DNA from: Roseiflexaceae bacterium | Lineage (GTDB): Bacteria > Chloroflexota > Chloroflexia > Chloroflexales > Roseiflexaceae | Direction: 5' to 3' | Assembly: GCA_947450095.1 (NCBI GenBank) | Contig: CANFUF010000002.1 | Span: 1-64,000 of the forward strand | Length of the DNA stretch: 64,000 bases | In this document: in pieces, positions 53,201 to 63,264 of the stretch | Numbering within the stretch: the first letter of the stretch is position 1 | Layout: each line of letters opens with the position of its first letter | Notes under the pieces: model-generated | The model's database searches: none | What the model was told of the DNA's origin: nothing | What the model saw: only the letters and a program-made list of their open reading frames with translations | Made by a program: the position numbers and the translations under genes

Positions 53201-56002
53201 ATGCCCCAGTCACACGACCGCGGTGGGCGGGATCGCCTATCGGCGGTAATTCATTTTTTGGGTGATTTGTTGGGTGATGTGATTAAAGCCCAAGCAGGTC
53301 CTGATGCGTTTGCCAGTGAAGAGTTAGTGCGGCGTTTAAGTAAAGAGCTCCGTGCCAATCCTTCTGCTGCACGTACGCATGAATTGCAAAAACACATTGC
53401 AGGCTTCGATGTCAACGGGTTGAACACCTTAGTGAAATCATTCAGCACGTACTTTGCATTGGTCAATTTGTCCGAACAATTGCAACGTATCTGGGTGCTT
53501 GCAGAGCGCGAGCGCCAGATGCGCCGCTCGTATCATCTGCGGAGCGAATCTGTTGCCGAAGCGATTCATAGTGTGGCAACCCAAGGCGTGACGGCCACCC
53601 AGATGCACGAATGGCTAGCACACGCTTGTATTCGACCGGTATTTACGGCGCACCCCACCGAAGCGCGGCGCCGTACTATACTTGATAAGTTGCGTCGTTT
53701 AGCCAATTTATTAGACCCGCTTGGCCAGGATTTGTCATTGAGAGATGATCCACAAGTGCTTGCGCAAGTCCAAGAAGAAATTGTCGGTTTATGGCAAAGT
53801 GACGATGTACGCGTGGTCCGCCCCACCGTGATTGACGAAGTCAAAAACGGCCTATATTACTTCGAACAAAGCATCGTTCGCCTCATCCCGACACTGTATC
53901 GTGATCTTGAATATGCCTTGGGAAATGCATATCCTACCCATCAATGGCGGGTGCCGGCTTTGTTGAAATTTGGCTCGTGGATGGGTGGCGATCGTGATGG
54001 TAATCCTTTTGTGCGCCCCGAAACCACCATTGCCGCCGTCCGCTTGATGCGCAGCGCCGCCATTGAGTTTTATATGGGTGAATTCGAACGGATTAGTCGG
54101 CGAATTAGCCAATCTGATCGCCAAATCACCGTTTCCCCTGAATTTTTGGCATCATTGGCGCACGATAATCAATTATTCCCGGTGCTAGCCCAAGAGCTCA
54201 TGCATCGCTATCCGCACGAACCATACCGGCGTAAGTGTTTGTTAATCGTCGAGCGCTTGCGCCAAACGCTCCACGTCACCCAAACCCTGCAACCGACCTG
54301 GCCACTGAATTTAGCGCCAGTGCGGGCCGACATCTATCCCGATGTCACCGCCTTACGCCATGACTTGCAGGTGATGTACGATTCACTCGTCGCGAATGCA
54401 GGTGATGCGGTGGCAAATGGTTCACTTCATGACCTCATGCGCCAAGTCGAGGTGTTTGGCTTAAGCTTTGCCTCGCTCGATATCCGTCAGCATAGCGAAC
54501 GCCATAGTAGTGCCATCGCCGAAATCTTGGCGCATGCCGGAGTCCACGCCGACTTTTTGGCATGTGACGAAGCCACCCGGACTGTATTGCTGAGCCACGA
54601 ATTGTCTGCCCAACGCCCCTTGATTCCGGCACGTTTACCGTATAGCGAAGCCACCAACGAGATCGTCGAAACCTTTCGCATGATTACGACTCTCAACGAA
54701 CAATTATCCCCAGGTACAATCCAAACCGTGATTGTCAGTATGACCAGAGGGGCTTCTGACGTGTTAACGGTATTGTTGTTGGCACGTGAAGTAGGGGTAC
54801 TCGAATTGCCCAATGCGGGTATTGATATTGTGCCGCTCTTTGAAACAGGCGCAGATCTTGCCGGTTGTGACAAAATTATCGCTGATTGTTGGGCGATACC
54901 GAGTTATCGTGCCCATGTCACCCGGCGCCAAAACCTGCAAGAAATCATGATTGGCTACTCTGACAGCAACAAAGATGTGGGATTTGTGGCGGCCAATTGG
55001 GCCCTCTACGAAGCCCAACGCAAGTTGCGCGATTGTGGTATCACCCACGGCATTACCATGCGCTTGTTCCACGGTCGTGGTGGCTCAATTGGGCGAGGCG
55101 GTGGCCCTGCCAACGAAGCAATCCTCGCGCAACCACCAGGCAGTGTGGGTGGCCAAATCAAAATCACTGAGCAGGGTGAAGTGATTTCTGACCGCTATAG
55201 CCTCTCCGTCATCGCTAAACGCCACCTCGAACAAGTGCTCCATGCCGTCATCAAAGCTGGTTTTGCGCATACTGCAGACCCCCATCCCGAATGGACACAA
55301 GTGCTTGAGCAACTCGCCACTGCGTCACAAGCGAGTTATCGTGGGCTGGTCTATGAGCACCCCGATTTTGTGCGCTTTTTCCGTGAGGCAACCCCCATCG
55401 CCGAAATCAGTCGGCTCAAAATCGGCAGTCGCCCTGCCGCCCGCAAAAACAGCCACCGTATCGAAGATTTACGGGCTATTCCGTGGGTTTTTAGCTGGAT
55501 GCAGTCACGGTTTACGTTACCTGGCTGGTATGGCTTGGGGACGGCGGTCAATCAATTTGTTGCCAATTATGCCCATGGTACCGATGCTGCCCATGCCTTG
55601 TTGCAACAAATGTATCGCGATTGGCCATTTTTCCGTACCATGATCGACAATGCCCAGATGATTTTGGGCAAAGCCGACATGTACATCGCCCAACGTTATG
55701 CCACACTGGTGAGTGATCCGGCACTTGCGAGCGAAATGATGACGATTATCGAGCAAGAATACCAACTCAGTGTGGCAGCTGTTTGTTTGATTGCCGAAAG
55801 TACCCAATTACTTGCACGCAGTCCCGTGCTCCAACGGTCGATTGCGTTGCGTAATCCCTATGTTGACCCGATTTCGTATGTGCAAGTCGAGTTGATTACC
55901 CGCTTGCGGGCGCATCCTGATGATGCCGATCATACTGCGCTCGAAGATGCTATTTTGTTGAGTATTAGTGGGATTGCTGCCGGCCTCAAAAACACCGGAT
56001 AA
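53201..56002 (+). CDS. ppc: Phosphoenolpyruvate carboxylase
   Basis: A 933-residue enzyme that carboxylates PEP with bicarbonate to oxaloacetate, replenishing the TCA cycle. Family motifs: VFTAHPTEARRRTILDKLR (catalytic His), GSWMGGDRDGNPFV, SLDIRQHSERH, MIGYSDSNKDVGF, FHGRGGSIGRGGGP (mobile Gly loop) and GQIKITEQGEVIS. The C-terminus ends in NTG, the usual conserved terminus. ATG 53201 is preferred because GGAG lies 9 nt upstream; ATG 53186 lacks a ribosome site. Followed 13 nt later by a CoA transferase gene on the same strand. Confidence 0.97.
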   Translation: MPQSHDRGGRDRLSAVIHFLGDLLGDVIKAQAGPDAFASEELVRRLSKELRANPSAARTHELQKHIAGFDVNGLNTLVKSFSTYFALVNLSEQLQRIWVLAERERQMRRSYHLRSESVAEAIHSVATQGVTATQMHEWLAHACIRPVFTAHPTEARRRTILDKLRRLANLLDPLGQDLSLRDDPQVLAQVQEEIVGLWQSDDVRVVRPTVIDEVKNGLYYFEQSIVRLIPTLYRDLEYALGNAYPTHQWRVPALLKFGSWMGGDRDGNPFVRPETTIAAVRLMRSAAIEFYMGEFERISRRISQSDRQITVSPEFLASLAHDNQLFPVLAQELMHRYPHEPYRRKCLLIVERLRQTLHVTQTLQPTWPLNLAPVRADIYPDVTALRHDLQVMYDSLVANAGDAVANGSLHDLMRQVEVFGLSFASLDIRQHSERHSSAIAEILAHAGVHADFLACDEATRTVLLSHELSAQRPLIPARLPYSEATNEIVETFRMITTLNEQLSPGTIQTVIVSMTRGASDVLTVLLLAREVGVLELPNAGIDIVPLFETGADLAGCDKIIADCWAIPSYRAHVTRRQNLQEIMIGYSDSNKDVGFVAANWALYEAQRKLRDCGITHGITMRLFHGRGGSIGRGGGPANEAILAQPPGSVGGQIKITEQGEVISDRYSLSVIAKRHLEQVLHAVIKAGFAHTADPHPEWTQVLEQLATASQASYRGLVYEHPDFVRFFREATPIAEISRLKIGSRPAARKNSHRIEDLRAIPWVFSWMQSRFTLPGWYGLGTAVNQFVANYAHGTDAAHALLQQMYRDWPFFRTMIDNAQMILGKADMYIAQRYATLVSDPALASEMMTIIEQEYQLSVAAVCLIAESTQLLARSPVLQRSIALRNPYVDPISYVQVELITRLRAHPDDADHTALEDAILLSISGIAAGLKNTG

Positions 56003-56015
56003 TCGTGAGGATATT

Positions 56016-57206
56016 ATGACATTGCCACTTGCAGGATTGCGTGTGCTTGATTTTTCACGCGCACTCACCGGCCCCTACTGTACCCAGATGTTGGGTGATA
56101 TGGGTGCTGATATCATCAAAATCGAACAGCCTGAAATCGGCGATAATTCGCGGGCCTGGGGCCCCCCATTTGAGGGCGGCGAAAGCAGTTACTACCTCAG
56201 TGTGAATCGCAACAAACGCAGTATGGCGTTGAATCTCCGTCATGCCGAGAGTGCCGAAGTGCTCCGGCGCTTGGTGTCTCAGTGCGATATCATCATCGAA
56301 AACTTCGTGCCTGGCACCTTGGACCGTAACGGCTTTGGCTATGAAGCCTGCAAAGCGATTCGCCCTGATATCATTTATTGTTCGATTTCGGGTTTTGGCC
56401 AAGTCGGTCCTGACCGCGAACGGGCCGCCTACGACCAAATCGCCCAAGGGGCTGGCGGGTTGATGAGTGTTACTGGCGAAATTGGTGGACCACCAATCCG
56501 CGTCGGCATTGCTATCGCCGACCTCGTGGCCGGCATGCACGCCGCCTATGCGGTGATGGTGGCGGCCTTCCATCGTCAAACCACTGGCGTCGGCCAATAC
56601 ATCGATACTTCGCTGCTGTCTGGCCAACTTGCAATCATGACCTACCAAGCAGCGCGTTATTTTGCGACCGGCACTGCGCCGGCAACGAGTGGTAATCATC
56701 ACCCCTCCATATCGCCCTATGGTGTCTATCAAGCCCGTGATGCCTGGTTTAATTTAGCGGTGGGGAGTGACGATTTGTGGCGGCGCTTTTGTGATGCGAT
56801 GCAGTTGCCTGATATGAAAAATGATGCCCGTTTTGCCAGTAACCGCGCGCGTTGCGACAATCGTCCGGCCTTGAATGATGCCCTCGCCCCTGTGTTTGCG
56901 GCACTGACGGTGACGCAGATTGAAGCAATCCTCGCGCCTGCAGGCATTCCTGTGGGTGCGGTGCGTGATTTGGCCGCAGCCTTGACCGACCCACAAGTCG
57001 TAGCGCTCGATTTAATCCAAGAAATCGCGCATCCTACTGCTGGTACGATTCGAGTAGTTGGTCCCCCCTATCGTTTCTCCGAAACACCAGGCACGATTCG
57101 GCGTCATCCGCCACGACTTGGCGAACAAACCGACGAAATCTTGACGGAACTAGGCTTTGATCAATTACAAATCAGCGCATTACGGAGCGCAGGAGCAATT
57201 GGCTAG
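56016..57206 (+). CDS. Class III CoA transferase (CaiB/BaiF family)
   Basis: A 396-residue enzyme. It begins LPLAGLRVLDFSRALTGPYCTQMLGDMGADIIKIE, the family start, and has the nucleophile region AAYDQIAQGAGGLMSVTGE (Asp near 144) that forms an acyl/CoA mixed anhydride. Substrate carboxylic acid is not evident. GTGAGGA sits before ATG 56016. Cotranscribed with ppc and tlyA by spacing. In Chloroflexi, related transferases act in the 3-hydroxypropionate bicycle, but this single gene is not evidence for that pathway. Confidence 0.9.
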   Translation: MTLPLAGLRVLDFSRALTGPYCTQMLGDMGADIIKIEQPEIGDNSRAWGPPFEGGESSYYLSVNRNKRSMALNLRHAESAEVLRRLVSQCDIIIENFVPGTLDRNGFGYEACKAIRPDIIYCSISGFGQVGPDRERAAYDQIAQGAGGLMSVTGEIGGPPIRVGIAIADLVAGMHAAYAVMVAAFHRQTTGVGQYIDTSLLSGQLAIMTYQAARYFATGTAPATSGNHHPSISPYGVYQARDAWFNLAVGSDDLWRRFCDAMQLPDMKNDARFASNRARCDNRPALNDALAPVFAALTVTQIEAILAPAGIPVGAVRDLAAALTDPQVVALDLIQEIAHPTAGTIRVVGPPYRFSETPGTIRRHPPRLGEQTDEILTELGFDQLQISALRSAGAIG

Positions 57207-58003
57207 TGGCACAATCACAACGTATCCGGCTTGATTTGATGGTAGTAGCGCGTGGTTTGGCAGAATCACGGGCCAAAGCGCAAGCCTTGATTTTGGCCGG
57301 GGCTATCAAAGTCAATGGGGAGTTACGCCGACGCACCGCCGAAAGTGTTCCTTTCGATGCCGTTGTCGAATTAGTAGATACGCTACCTTACGTGAGTCGT
57401 GGTGGCTACAAACTTGCCCATGCCCTCGATGCCTTCGCTATTGATGTCACTGGGATGACGGCCATGGATGTGGGCGCATCGACGGGTGGCTTTACTGATG
57501 TGCTGTTGCAACGAGGGGCGCGGGCGGTCTATGCAATCGATGTTGGGTATGGCATTCTTGACTACAGTTTGCGGGCTGACCCGCGGGTGATTGTCATGGA
57601 GCGGACGAATATCCGCTACGTGACCGAGCTACCCGTAGTCGATAATGCTACGTTACCACCCACAGGGGCGGTGATTGATGTGGCATTCATTTCGCTCAAA
57701 TTGGTATTGCCTCCTATTAAAGCCTTACTTGCGCCCGATGCATGGGTGGTGGCATTGATTAAACCGCAATTTGAAGCAGGCGTGAATCTGGTTGGTAAAG
57801 GTGGGGTGGTACGGGATCCACAGGTACGTGCGGGTACAATCGAGGCGGTGTTGGCTTCTGCCAAAGACATCGGGTGGGGTTGTGCTGGCCTTGTGCGCTC
57901 GCCAATTATTGGTCCGGCAGGGAATGTCGAATTTTTGGCGTGGTTGCATCCTAATGGTGATATTCCGTTTAATACCTTGATAAAAACCGTTGAATTGGCA
58001 TAG
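57206..58003 (+). CDS. tlyA: TlyA-family rRNA 2'-O-methyltransferase
   Basis: A 265-residue protein. An N-terminal S4 RNA-binding domain (RIRLDLMVVARGLAESRAKA to about 65) is followed by an FtsJ-type methyltransferase with the SAM loop DVGASTGGFTDVLLQRGA (near 90). K-D-K-E type residues include KPQFEAG near 190. Known TlyA methylates 16S and/or 23S rRNA cytidines; some forms were earlier called hemolysins. GTG 57206 overlaps the last base of the CoA transferase stop, so translation is coupled. Length matches the family. Confidence 0.92.
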   Translation: MAQSQRIRLDLMVVARGLAESRAKAQALILAGAIKVNGELRRRTAESVPFDAVVELVDTLPYVSRGGYKLAHALDAFAIDVTGMTAMDVGASTGGFTDVLLQRGARAVYAIDVGYGILDYSLRADPRVIVMERTNIRYVTELPVVDNATLPPTGAVIDVAFISLKLVLPPIKALLAPDAWVVALIKPQFEAGVNLVGKGGVVRDPQVRAGTIEAVLASAKDIGWGCAGLVRSPIIGPAGNVEFLAWLHPNGDIPFNTLIKTVELA

Positions 58004-58118
58004 TCTTCTTTATTGTGTAATGTATTTGTCGTGAGACATGGTGCAGGTTTGTAATGAAAAAATATCTTTGGATTATTTGCATTACAAATGTTATTGTTTT
58101 GCACAGATATTGCACAAG

Positions 58119-58147
58119 TTGACGAATAGCGGGTTATGCATTATAAA
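58119..58147 (+). promoter_or_regulatory. Promoter of the caa3 oxidase operon
   Basis: TTGACG (58119-58124), 17-nt spacer, TATAAA (58142-58147). Leaves a 135-nt leader before the first gene, ending in AAGGAG. No riboswitch structure recognised in the leader. Confidence 0.65.
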
Positions 58148-58290
58148 CGGGTATGTGTAATTTCTGCGCTATGTGCGAATTTTCACGGTGTCGGTATATA
58201 TGCATTGGAGTGCGGTGTACCGATAATGCATGGACGTGTATAGCGTGGCATCATCTATGGCATGGTGTCGCAGGTGAATAAGGAGTTCGA

Positions 58291-59373
58291 ATGAGAAAGG
58301 AAGCTCGAAAAAGCACAGTACCATTAGTGGTATTGTTGCTGAGCTGTGCGGCGATGTTGTCTGGATGTACGAATTTGCCAGCAACCACATTGTTCACGTA
58401 TGGCGATCATGCGACGCGTATTTTGGATTTATTGATGCCGGTATTTTGGATGGCAGTTGGCGTATTTGTAGTGGTACAGGGTGCATTGGTATATACGGTG
58501 ATTCGCTTCCGTTCGAAGCAAGCGAATGCTCCAGTGCCGGCGCAAATCCATGGCAACACAAACATCGAAATCATGTGGACGATTGCACCAGCGATTATTT
58601 TGTTGGTGATTGCCGTAATGACCTTCCGTACCCAAGCTGCCAATTCGTACCAGCCACCTGAAGCGATGAAAATCCGGGCCATTGGTCATCAATGGTGGTT
58701 TGAATTCCAATACGATGATGGCACAATTGTGACGGCCAATGATTTGTACATTCCCGTAGGGCAATCAGTACAGATTCAGCTTGAAGCTGCTGACGTGATG
58801 CACAACTTCTGGATCCCCAAGTTGGCAGGTAAGACCTACATGATCCCAGGCAAAACTAACTATTTGGCGTTCAAAGCCACTGAGGCTGGTATTTTCCGGG
58901 GATTTTGTGCGGAGTTTTGTGGTGAATCACATGGGAATATGCATTTCCGCGTGATTGCACTTGATGCCGCAGATTTTGCCAAATGGAAGACGAATTTTGC
59001 CACTACGCCAGCGGCGGCAAATGGCACGGCGCAAGTCCTTGGCTTGACCGGCGATGCAGCGCGTGGTGCTGCGATTTTTGCGGATGCCAAGAAGCAATGT
59101 TCATCGTGCCACATCATTAGTGGTACGGTAGCCAAAGGCAAAATTGGCCCCAACTTAACCTATTTTGGCAATCGGCGCACGATTGCTGCGGGTATGTTGC
59201 CCTATTCCACCGATAACATGGCCAAATGGCTGCAGGATCCTACGAGCATCAAGCCAGGTAATTTGATGGGGCGCGTCATCAAAAAAGGCACGTTGAAAGA
59301 CCAGGAAATTGCGGATTTAGTTGCGTATCTTGATGGTATGAAGTTTGCCGTCAATATGCCGGCAGAGAAATAA
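58291..59373 (+). CDS. ctaC: Cytochrome c oxidase subunit II with fused cytochrome c domain (caa3 type)
   Basis: A 360-residue subunit. The signal has a lipobox-like MLSGC near residue 26. Two transmembrane helices (about 45-70 and 90-112) anchor a cupredoxin domain holding the CuA site: VMHNFW His and CAEFCGESHGNMHF. A C-terminal mono-haem cytochrome c domain follows with CSSCH (near 270-275) and Met in NLMGRV. The fusion lets it accept electrons directly from a small carrier and pass them to subunit I. AAGGAG sets ATG 58291. First gene of a five-gene operon. Confidence 0.95.
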   Translation: MRKEARKSTVPLVVLLLSCAAMLSGCTNLPATTLFTYGDHATRILDLLMPVFWMAVGVFVVVQGALVYTVIRFRSKQANAPVPAQIHGNTNIEIMWTIAPAIILLVIAVMTFRTQAANSYQPPEAMKIRAIGHQWWFEFQYDDGTIVTANDLYIPVGQSVQIQLEAADVMHNFWIPKLAGKTYMIPGKTNYLAFKATEAGIFRGFCAEFCGESHGNMHFRVIALDAADFAKWKTNFATTPAAANGTAQVLGLTGDAARGAAIFADAKKQCSSCHIISGTVAKGKIGPNLTYFGNRRTIAAGMLPYSTDNMAKWLQDPTSIKPGNLMGRVIKKGTLKDQEIADLVAYLDGMKFAVNMPAEK

Positions 59374-59384
59374 GGAGTCTAGCA

Positions 59385-61328
59385 ATGGCGATTGCTGAGC
59401 ATAAGTTGACGTCAGTGTCACCCGCTACGGCTTCCTCTGGGTCATTCCCATGGCGGACGTGGTTGGCCACTGTAGATCACAAAAAAATCGGTATTATTTA
59501 TATCGTAAGTGCCTTTGTCTTTTTCATGTTAGGCGGTATTGAAGCGATGTTGATGCGGGTGCAATTAGGTGCCCCCAACAACACATTTTTGAGTGCTGAT
59601 GTTTACAATCAGCTCTTTACGATGCATGCCACCACCATGATCTTTTTGATGGTGATGCCGATGAACGTCGGTATCGGTAACTACGTCGTGCCATTGATGA
59701 TTGGTGCCCGCGATATGGCCTTCCCCCGCTTGAACGCCATGTCGATTTGGTTGTTCTTGGGCGGCGGGTTGTTGTTGTATATGAGCTTCTTGACCGGTGG
59801 CGCGCCCAATGGTGGTTGGTTTGCCTATGCTCCATTGACCCAAGTACAGTATTCACCAACCTCAGGGATGGATTACTGGATTTTGGGGTTGGGCTTGACG
59901 GGTATCGCCTCGATTGCCGGTGCGTTGAACTTCATTGTGACGGTGCTCAACATGCGTGCCCCAGGCATGTCAATCAACCGCATGCCCTTGTTTGTATGGA
60001 TGAATTTAGTGGTGAGCTTTATCATCATTTTTGCCTTCCCGACATTCACCGTCGGTTCGATTGAATTGTTGTTTGACCGTCAATTCGGTGGTGCGTTCTT
60101 TAATCCAGCCCAAGGTGGCGATGCCATGTTGTGGCAGCACTTGTTCTGGTTCTTTGGTCACCCCGAAGTCTATATTTTGATTTTGCCGGTGATGGGTATG
60201 ATTTCAGAAATCTTACCGGTCTTTTCGCGCAAACCAATTTTCGGTTATTCGTTTGTGGCCTTCTCGGGTGTTGGTATCGGCTTCCTCGGCTTCATCGTGT
60301 GGGCTCACCACATGTTTGGTGTCGGTATGGGCCCGATGGCAAATGCCTTTTTTGCGGCAGCCAGTATGGTTATCGCTATCCCTACCGGTGTCAAAATCTT
60401 TAACTGGATTGCGACCATGTGGGCTGGTGATGTACGGTTGACGACTGCCATGTTGTACGCTATTGGCTTTATTTCGATGTTTATCATTGGTGGTATCAGT
60501 GGTATTACGTTGGCATCGCCGCCGATCGACTTACAACAAACCGACTCATATTATGTGGTGGCTCATTTGCACTACGTATTGTTTGGCGGTTCGATTTTGG
60601 GGTTGTTTGCGGGTGCCTATTATTGGTTCCCCAAAATGACTGGACGGATGCTCAACGAACGTATCGGCAAAATCCAATTCTGGATTATGTTGATTTCGTT
60701 TAATGTGACATTCTTCCCAATGCACATCGTCGGTACCGAAGGCATGCCCCGGCGTATTTACACCTACGAAGCTGGCATGGGTTGGGATTTGTGGAACTTC
60801 ATCGAGACGGTTGGGACGTTCTTTTTGGCCTTCTCGATTTTGATCTTCATCTACAACGTTCTTTCGAGCTTGCGTAATGGTGAAGTAGCCAGCAATGACC
60901 CGTGGGATGCGGCGACATTGGAATGGACGATGCCCTCACCACCGCCGTCATACAATTTTTTGCATATTCCAATAGTAAATAGCCGTCGTCCGTTGTGGGA
61001 CGCCAAGTACCCGCATGCCGCCGGTGATGATCATCATGGTGCGTCAAGTGCACCCTCACAAGTGCGCTACGAATACACCGATGAAGAGACTGCTGGTGCC
61101 AAAGACATCCACATGCCAAGTCTGACGTTTAGTCCGATGATTTTGTCGGGTGGCTTGACGATTGCGGCGCTGGGCTTTGTCTACATCAACAAAGACATCC
61201 TCGGCTTGCCCACCCGGGTGGCAGCCCTTGGGTTTATCTTGATTGGGATTGTCATGGTTGCGATTGCAATTCGTGGTTGGATTGTTGATTCACGCAAAGA
61301 TTCGCCGTATCTCGGTCAGCATCACTAA
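59385..61328 (+). CDS. ctaD: Cytochrome c oxidase subunit I
   Basis: A 647-residue haem-copper oxidase core, with 12 or more helices plus a C-terminal extension. Ligands are visible: TMHATTM (haem a His), GHPEVYI (CuB His cross-linked to Tyr and the proton-channel Glu of type A1 enzymes), AHHMFG (two CuB His) and VAHLHYVLFGG (haem a3 and haem a His). The D-channel entry Asp is in GARDMAFPRLN. The enzyme reduces O2 to water and pumps protons. Start ATG 59385 follows AAGGAG, 11 nt after subunit II. The C-terminal extension (from about 540) is longer than in mitochondrial subunit I, as in other caa3 oxidases. Confidence 0.97.
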   Translation: MAIAEHKLTSVSPATASSGSFPWRTWLATVDHKKIGIIYIVSAFVFFMLGGIEAMLMRVQLGAPNNTFLSADVYNQLFTMHATTMIFLMVMPMNVGIGNYVVPLMIGARDMAFPRLNAMSIWLFLGGGLLLYMSFLTGGAPNGGWFAYAPLTQVQYSPTSGMDYWILGLGLTGIASIAGALNFIVTVLNMRAPGMSINRMPLFVWMNLVVSFIIIFAFPTFTVGSIELLFDRQFGGAFFNPAQGGDAMLWQHLFWFFGHPEVYILILPVMGMISEILPVFSRKPIFGYSFVAFSGVGIGFLGFIVWAHHMFGVGMGPMANAFFAAASMVIAIPTGVKIFNWIATMWAGDVRLTTAMLYAIGFISMFIIGGISGITLASPPIDLQQTDSYYVVAHLHYVLFGGSILGLFAGAYYWFPKMTGRMLNERIGKIQFWIMLISFNVTFFPMHIVGTEGMPRRIYTYEAGMGWDLWNFIETVGTFFLAFSILIFIYNVLSSLRNGEVASNDPWDAATLEWTMPSPPPSYNFLHIPIVNSRRPLWDAKYPHAAGDDHHGASSAPSQVRYEYTDEETAGAKDIHMPSLTFSPMILSGGLTIAALGFVYINKDILGLPTRVAALGFILIGIVMVAIAIRGWIVDSRKDSPYLGQHH

Positions 61329-61339
61329 AAAATACCGTT

Positions 61340-61364
61340 GCGCTACCGGCACCGCCGGTAGCGC
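61340..61364 (+). other. Intercistronic hairpin between ctaD and ctaE
   Basis: An 11-bp GC-rich stem (61340-61350 with 61354-61364), 3-nt loop, no U-run. Probably adjusts mRNA stability rather than terminating. Confidence 0.6.
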
Positions 61365-61380
61365 TCGTTGAGGAGATTGT

Positions 61381-62046
61381 ATGAGCGCTACGAGTCATGC
61401 GCATCATGATGAAGCTGGGCAAGCCCCATTGGTAGGGTCACTCGGCGTCGATAGTCGCAAATTAGGGTTGTGGGCCTTTATCGGTTCCGAAACACTCTTC
61501 TTTACGGCACTGATTACTACCCACTTGATTTTTTATGCCCGCACCAAAGCCGAATTGACGGCAAGTGGAATGTTGGCACACCTCGACCCCAAGCACTTTT
61601 TGGGGATTAACTTGACGTCAGTCCTGGCTGCGATTTTGTTGGCGAGCTCATTGACCATGGTGTTGGCGTTAGCCGCGTCCAAAGCCAAAGAATGGCAGAA
61701 GTTCCGTTTTTGGTTGCTGGCGACGATTATCCTTGGGTCGAGCTTTGTGTTGGGGCAGGCGTACGAGTTTTCGCATTTGTATGCCGAAGGTCTCAAACTG
61801 GCACCCCAATTTGTGTATGAGGGTGAAACCGTCAAGAGCTTGTTTGGTGTGACCTTCTTTACCATGACTGGCTTCCACGGTTTGCACGTGACGTTGGGTG
61901 TGATTTGGTTGATTGCGGTCTACTTCAAAGTCCGTAAGTTCCCAGCATCACCAGAAAATCCAATGGATGTGGAACTGGTCGGATTGTATTGGCACTTTGT
62001 CGACTTGGTCTGGGTCGGTATTTTCACCTTGATTTATTTGATTTGA
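61381..62046 (+). CDS. ctaE: Cytochrome c oxidase subunit III
   Basis: A 221-residue membrane subunit with five predicted helices, typical of short bacterial subunit III. Family segments: KLGLWAFIGSETLFF, GQAYEFSHLY, FFTMTGFHGLHVTLGV and YWHFVDLVWVGIFTLIYL. It stabilises the proton-uptake path of subunit I. GAGGAGA before ATG 61381. Confidence 0.95.
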   Translation: MSATSHAHHDEAGQAPLVGSLGVDSRKLGLWAFIGSETLFFTALITTHLIFYARTKAELTASGMLAHLDPKHFLGINLTSVLAAILLASSLTMVLALAASKAKEWQKFRFWLLATIILGSSFVLGQAYEFSHLYAEGLKLAPQFVYEGETVKSLFGVTFFTMTGFHGLHVTLGVIWLIAVYFKVRKFPASPENPMDVELVGLYWHFVDLVWVGIFTLIYLI

Positions 62047-62058
62047 TGGAGGTGTCTC

Positions 62059-62391
62059 GTGGCAGAACATGCTACACACGACCAGCATGCGGAGGCGCAT
62101 GAAGCACACGGCACGCGGTTCTATTGGATGGTCGGCGCTATTTTGGCGATTATTACCACCATCGAAGTCGCCATATTTTTGGTAAAAGACACTATCGGGC
62201 ACGAATTATTTTTGGCGATTTTGTTTATCTTGTCGATTGCCAAGGGCGCTGGCGTCGTAATGTTCTTTATGCATTTACGTGGTGATGCGCGGATTTTTCA
62301 ATTGGTATTTATCGTACCATTGACCTTTGCCGTCACGATGTGCCTTGGGTTCTTGACGATTTTCTCGAATTATGGCGGTATTGCTGGGTAA
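62059..62391 (+). CDS. ctaF: Cytochrome c oxidase subunit IV (CyoD/CtaF-like)
   Basis: A 110-residue protein with a His-rich N-terminal tail and three helices (about 22-42, 50-75, 82-104). The central motif FILSIAKGAGVVMFFMHLRGD is the prokaryotic subunit IV hallmark. GGAGG precedes the GTG start at 62059. Likely an assembly and stability subunit of the oxidase. Confidence 0.88.
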   Translation: MAEHATHDQHAEAHEAHGTRFYWMVGAILAIITTIEVAIFLVKDTIGHELFLAILFILSIAKGAGVVMFFMHLRGDARIFQLVFIVPLTFAVTMCLGFLTIFSNYGGIAG

Positions 62392-62405
62392 TAAATGGTA
62401 TCTAT

Positions 62406-62431
62406 GCGCCGCAGGGAATCTCCTGCGGCGC
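62406..62431 (+). terminator. Hairpin after ctaF
   Basis: A 10-bp GC-rich stem (62406-62415 with 62422-62431), 6-nt loop, followed by a loose T-rich stretch. It lies between ctaF and the assembly-factor gene and may be a partial terminator. Confidence 0.5.
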
Positions 62432-62463
62432 GTTGTTATTTATGTGTAGGCACGAGGAATGTC

Positions 62464-63243
62464 ATGAATCCATATGCATGGAATTTTGAGCCGCGCTTGA
62501 TGGTTGGGTTGGTAGTTGTCACGCTACTGTATCTCGCAGTGACCGGCCCACTTGCACGGCGCTGGCAGGTTGCTGGTGCAACACCATTGATGCGTAATCG
62601 TTTTTGGTTGGCGATAGTATGGTTATTTGTGGCGTTGATATCACCAATTGACACATTGGCGTTGGTGTCGCTCAGTATGCACATGGTCCAACATTTAATT
62701 CTGATTTTGATTGTGCCACCGCTCATCATTTTGAGCATCCCACCAGCAATTGGATCATTACTGCTGCGTAACAGTAGTGTGCGGGCCATTGCCCAAACGA
62801 TATTTACACCGGTTGGTGTATTTATCATCTACAACGCCATATTTGTCGGCTGGCATGTGCCTGGTAATTATGACTTGGCGATTCGTGACCAACAAGTGCA
62901 TGTGCTTGAGCATGTAATGTTTGTGTTGGCTGCGATTTTGTCGTGGTGGCCGGTTTATAGTCAACAACCCGAATTGCCTCGGTCATCCCCAGGGATGTTG
63001 ATTTTGTATTTGTTTTTCATGTCGTTACCCCCAACGATTATCGGGGCATTGTTGACGTTTGCGGGGTATGTGATTTATCCTGCATATGAAGCAGTGGCGC
63101 GCCCCTGGGGAATGACTGCCCAAGCCGACCAAGAATTGGCTGGGCTGATTATGTGGTTACCCGGTGGGTTGGTGTATTTTGGGGTGTTGACCGTGGTATT
63201 TTTCCGCTGGTTTAACCGCCCTGGGAATGACAGTGCCGTCTAA
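62464..63243 (+). CDS. ctaG: Cytochrome c oxidase assembly factor, CtaG (caa3 type)
   Basis: A 259-residue polytopic protein of the caa3_CtaG family. It begins MNPYAWNFEPRLMVGLV with about seven helices. Conserved His residues include SMHMVQHLILILIVPP, GWHVPGNYD and HVLEHVMFV, suited to copper handling. Required in Bacillus for caa3 oxidase formation, and its place as the last gene of this operon agrees. ATG 62464 is set by GAGGAA; the earlier ATG 62395 would read through a hairpin. Confidence 0.88.
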   Translation: MNPYAWNFEPRLMVGLVVVTLLYLAVTGPLARRWQVAGATPLMRNRFWLAIVWLFVALISPIDTLALVSLSMHMVQHLILILIVPPLIILSIPPAIGSLLLRNSSVRAIAQTIFTPVGVFIIYNAIFVGWHVPGNYDLAIRDQQVHVLEHVMFVLAAILSWWPVYSQQPELPRSSPGMLILYLFFMSLPPTIIGALLTFAGYVIYPAYEAVARPWGMTAQADQELAGLIMWLPGGLVYFGVLTVVFFRWFNRPGNDSAV

Positions 63244-63264
63244 TTAGACCAGAGAGGTTCACAC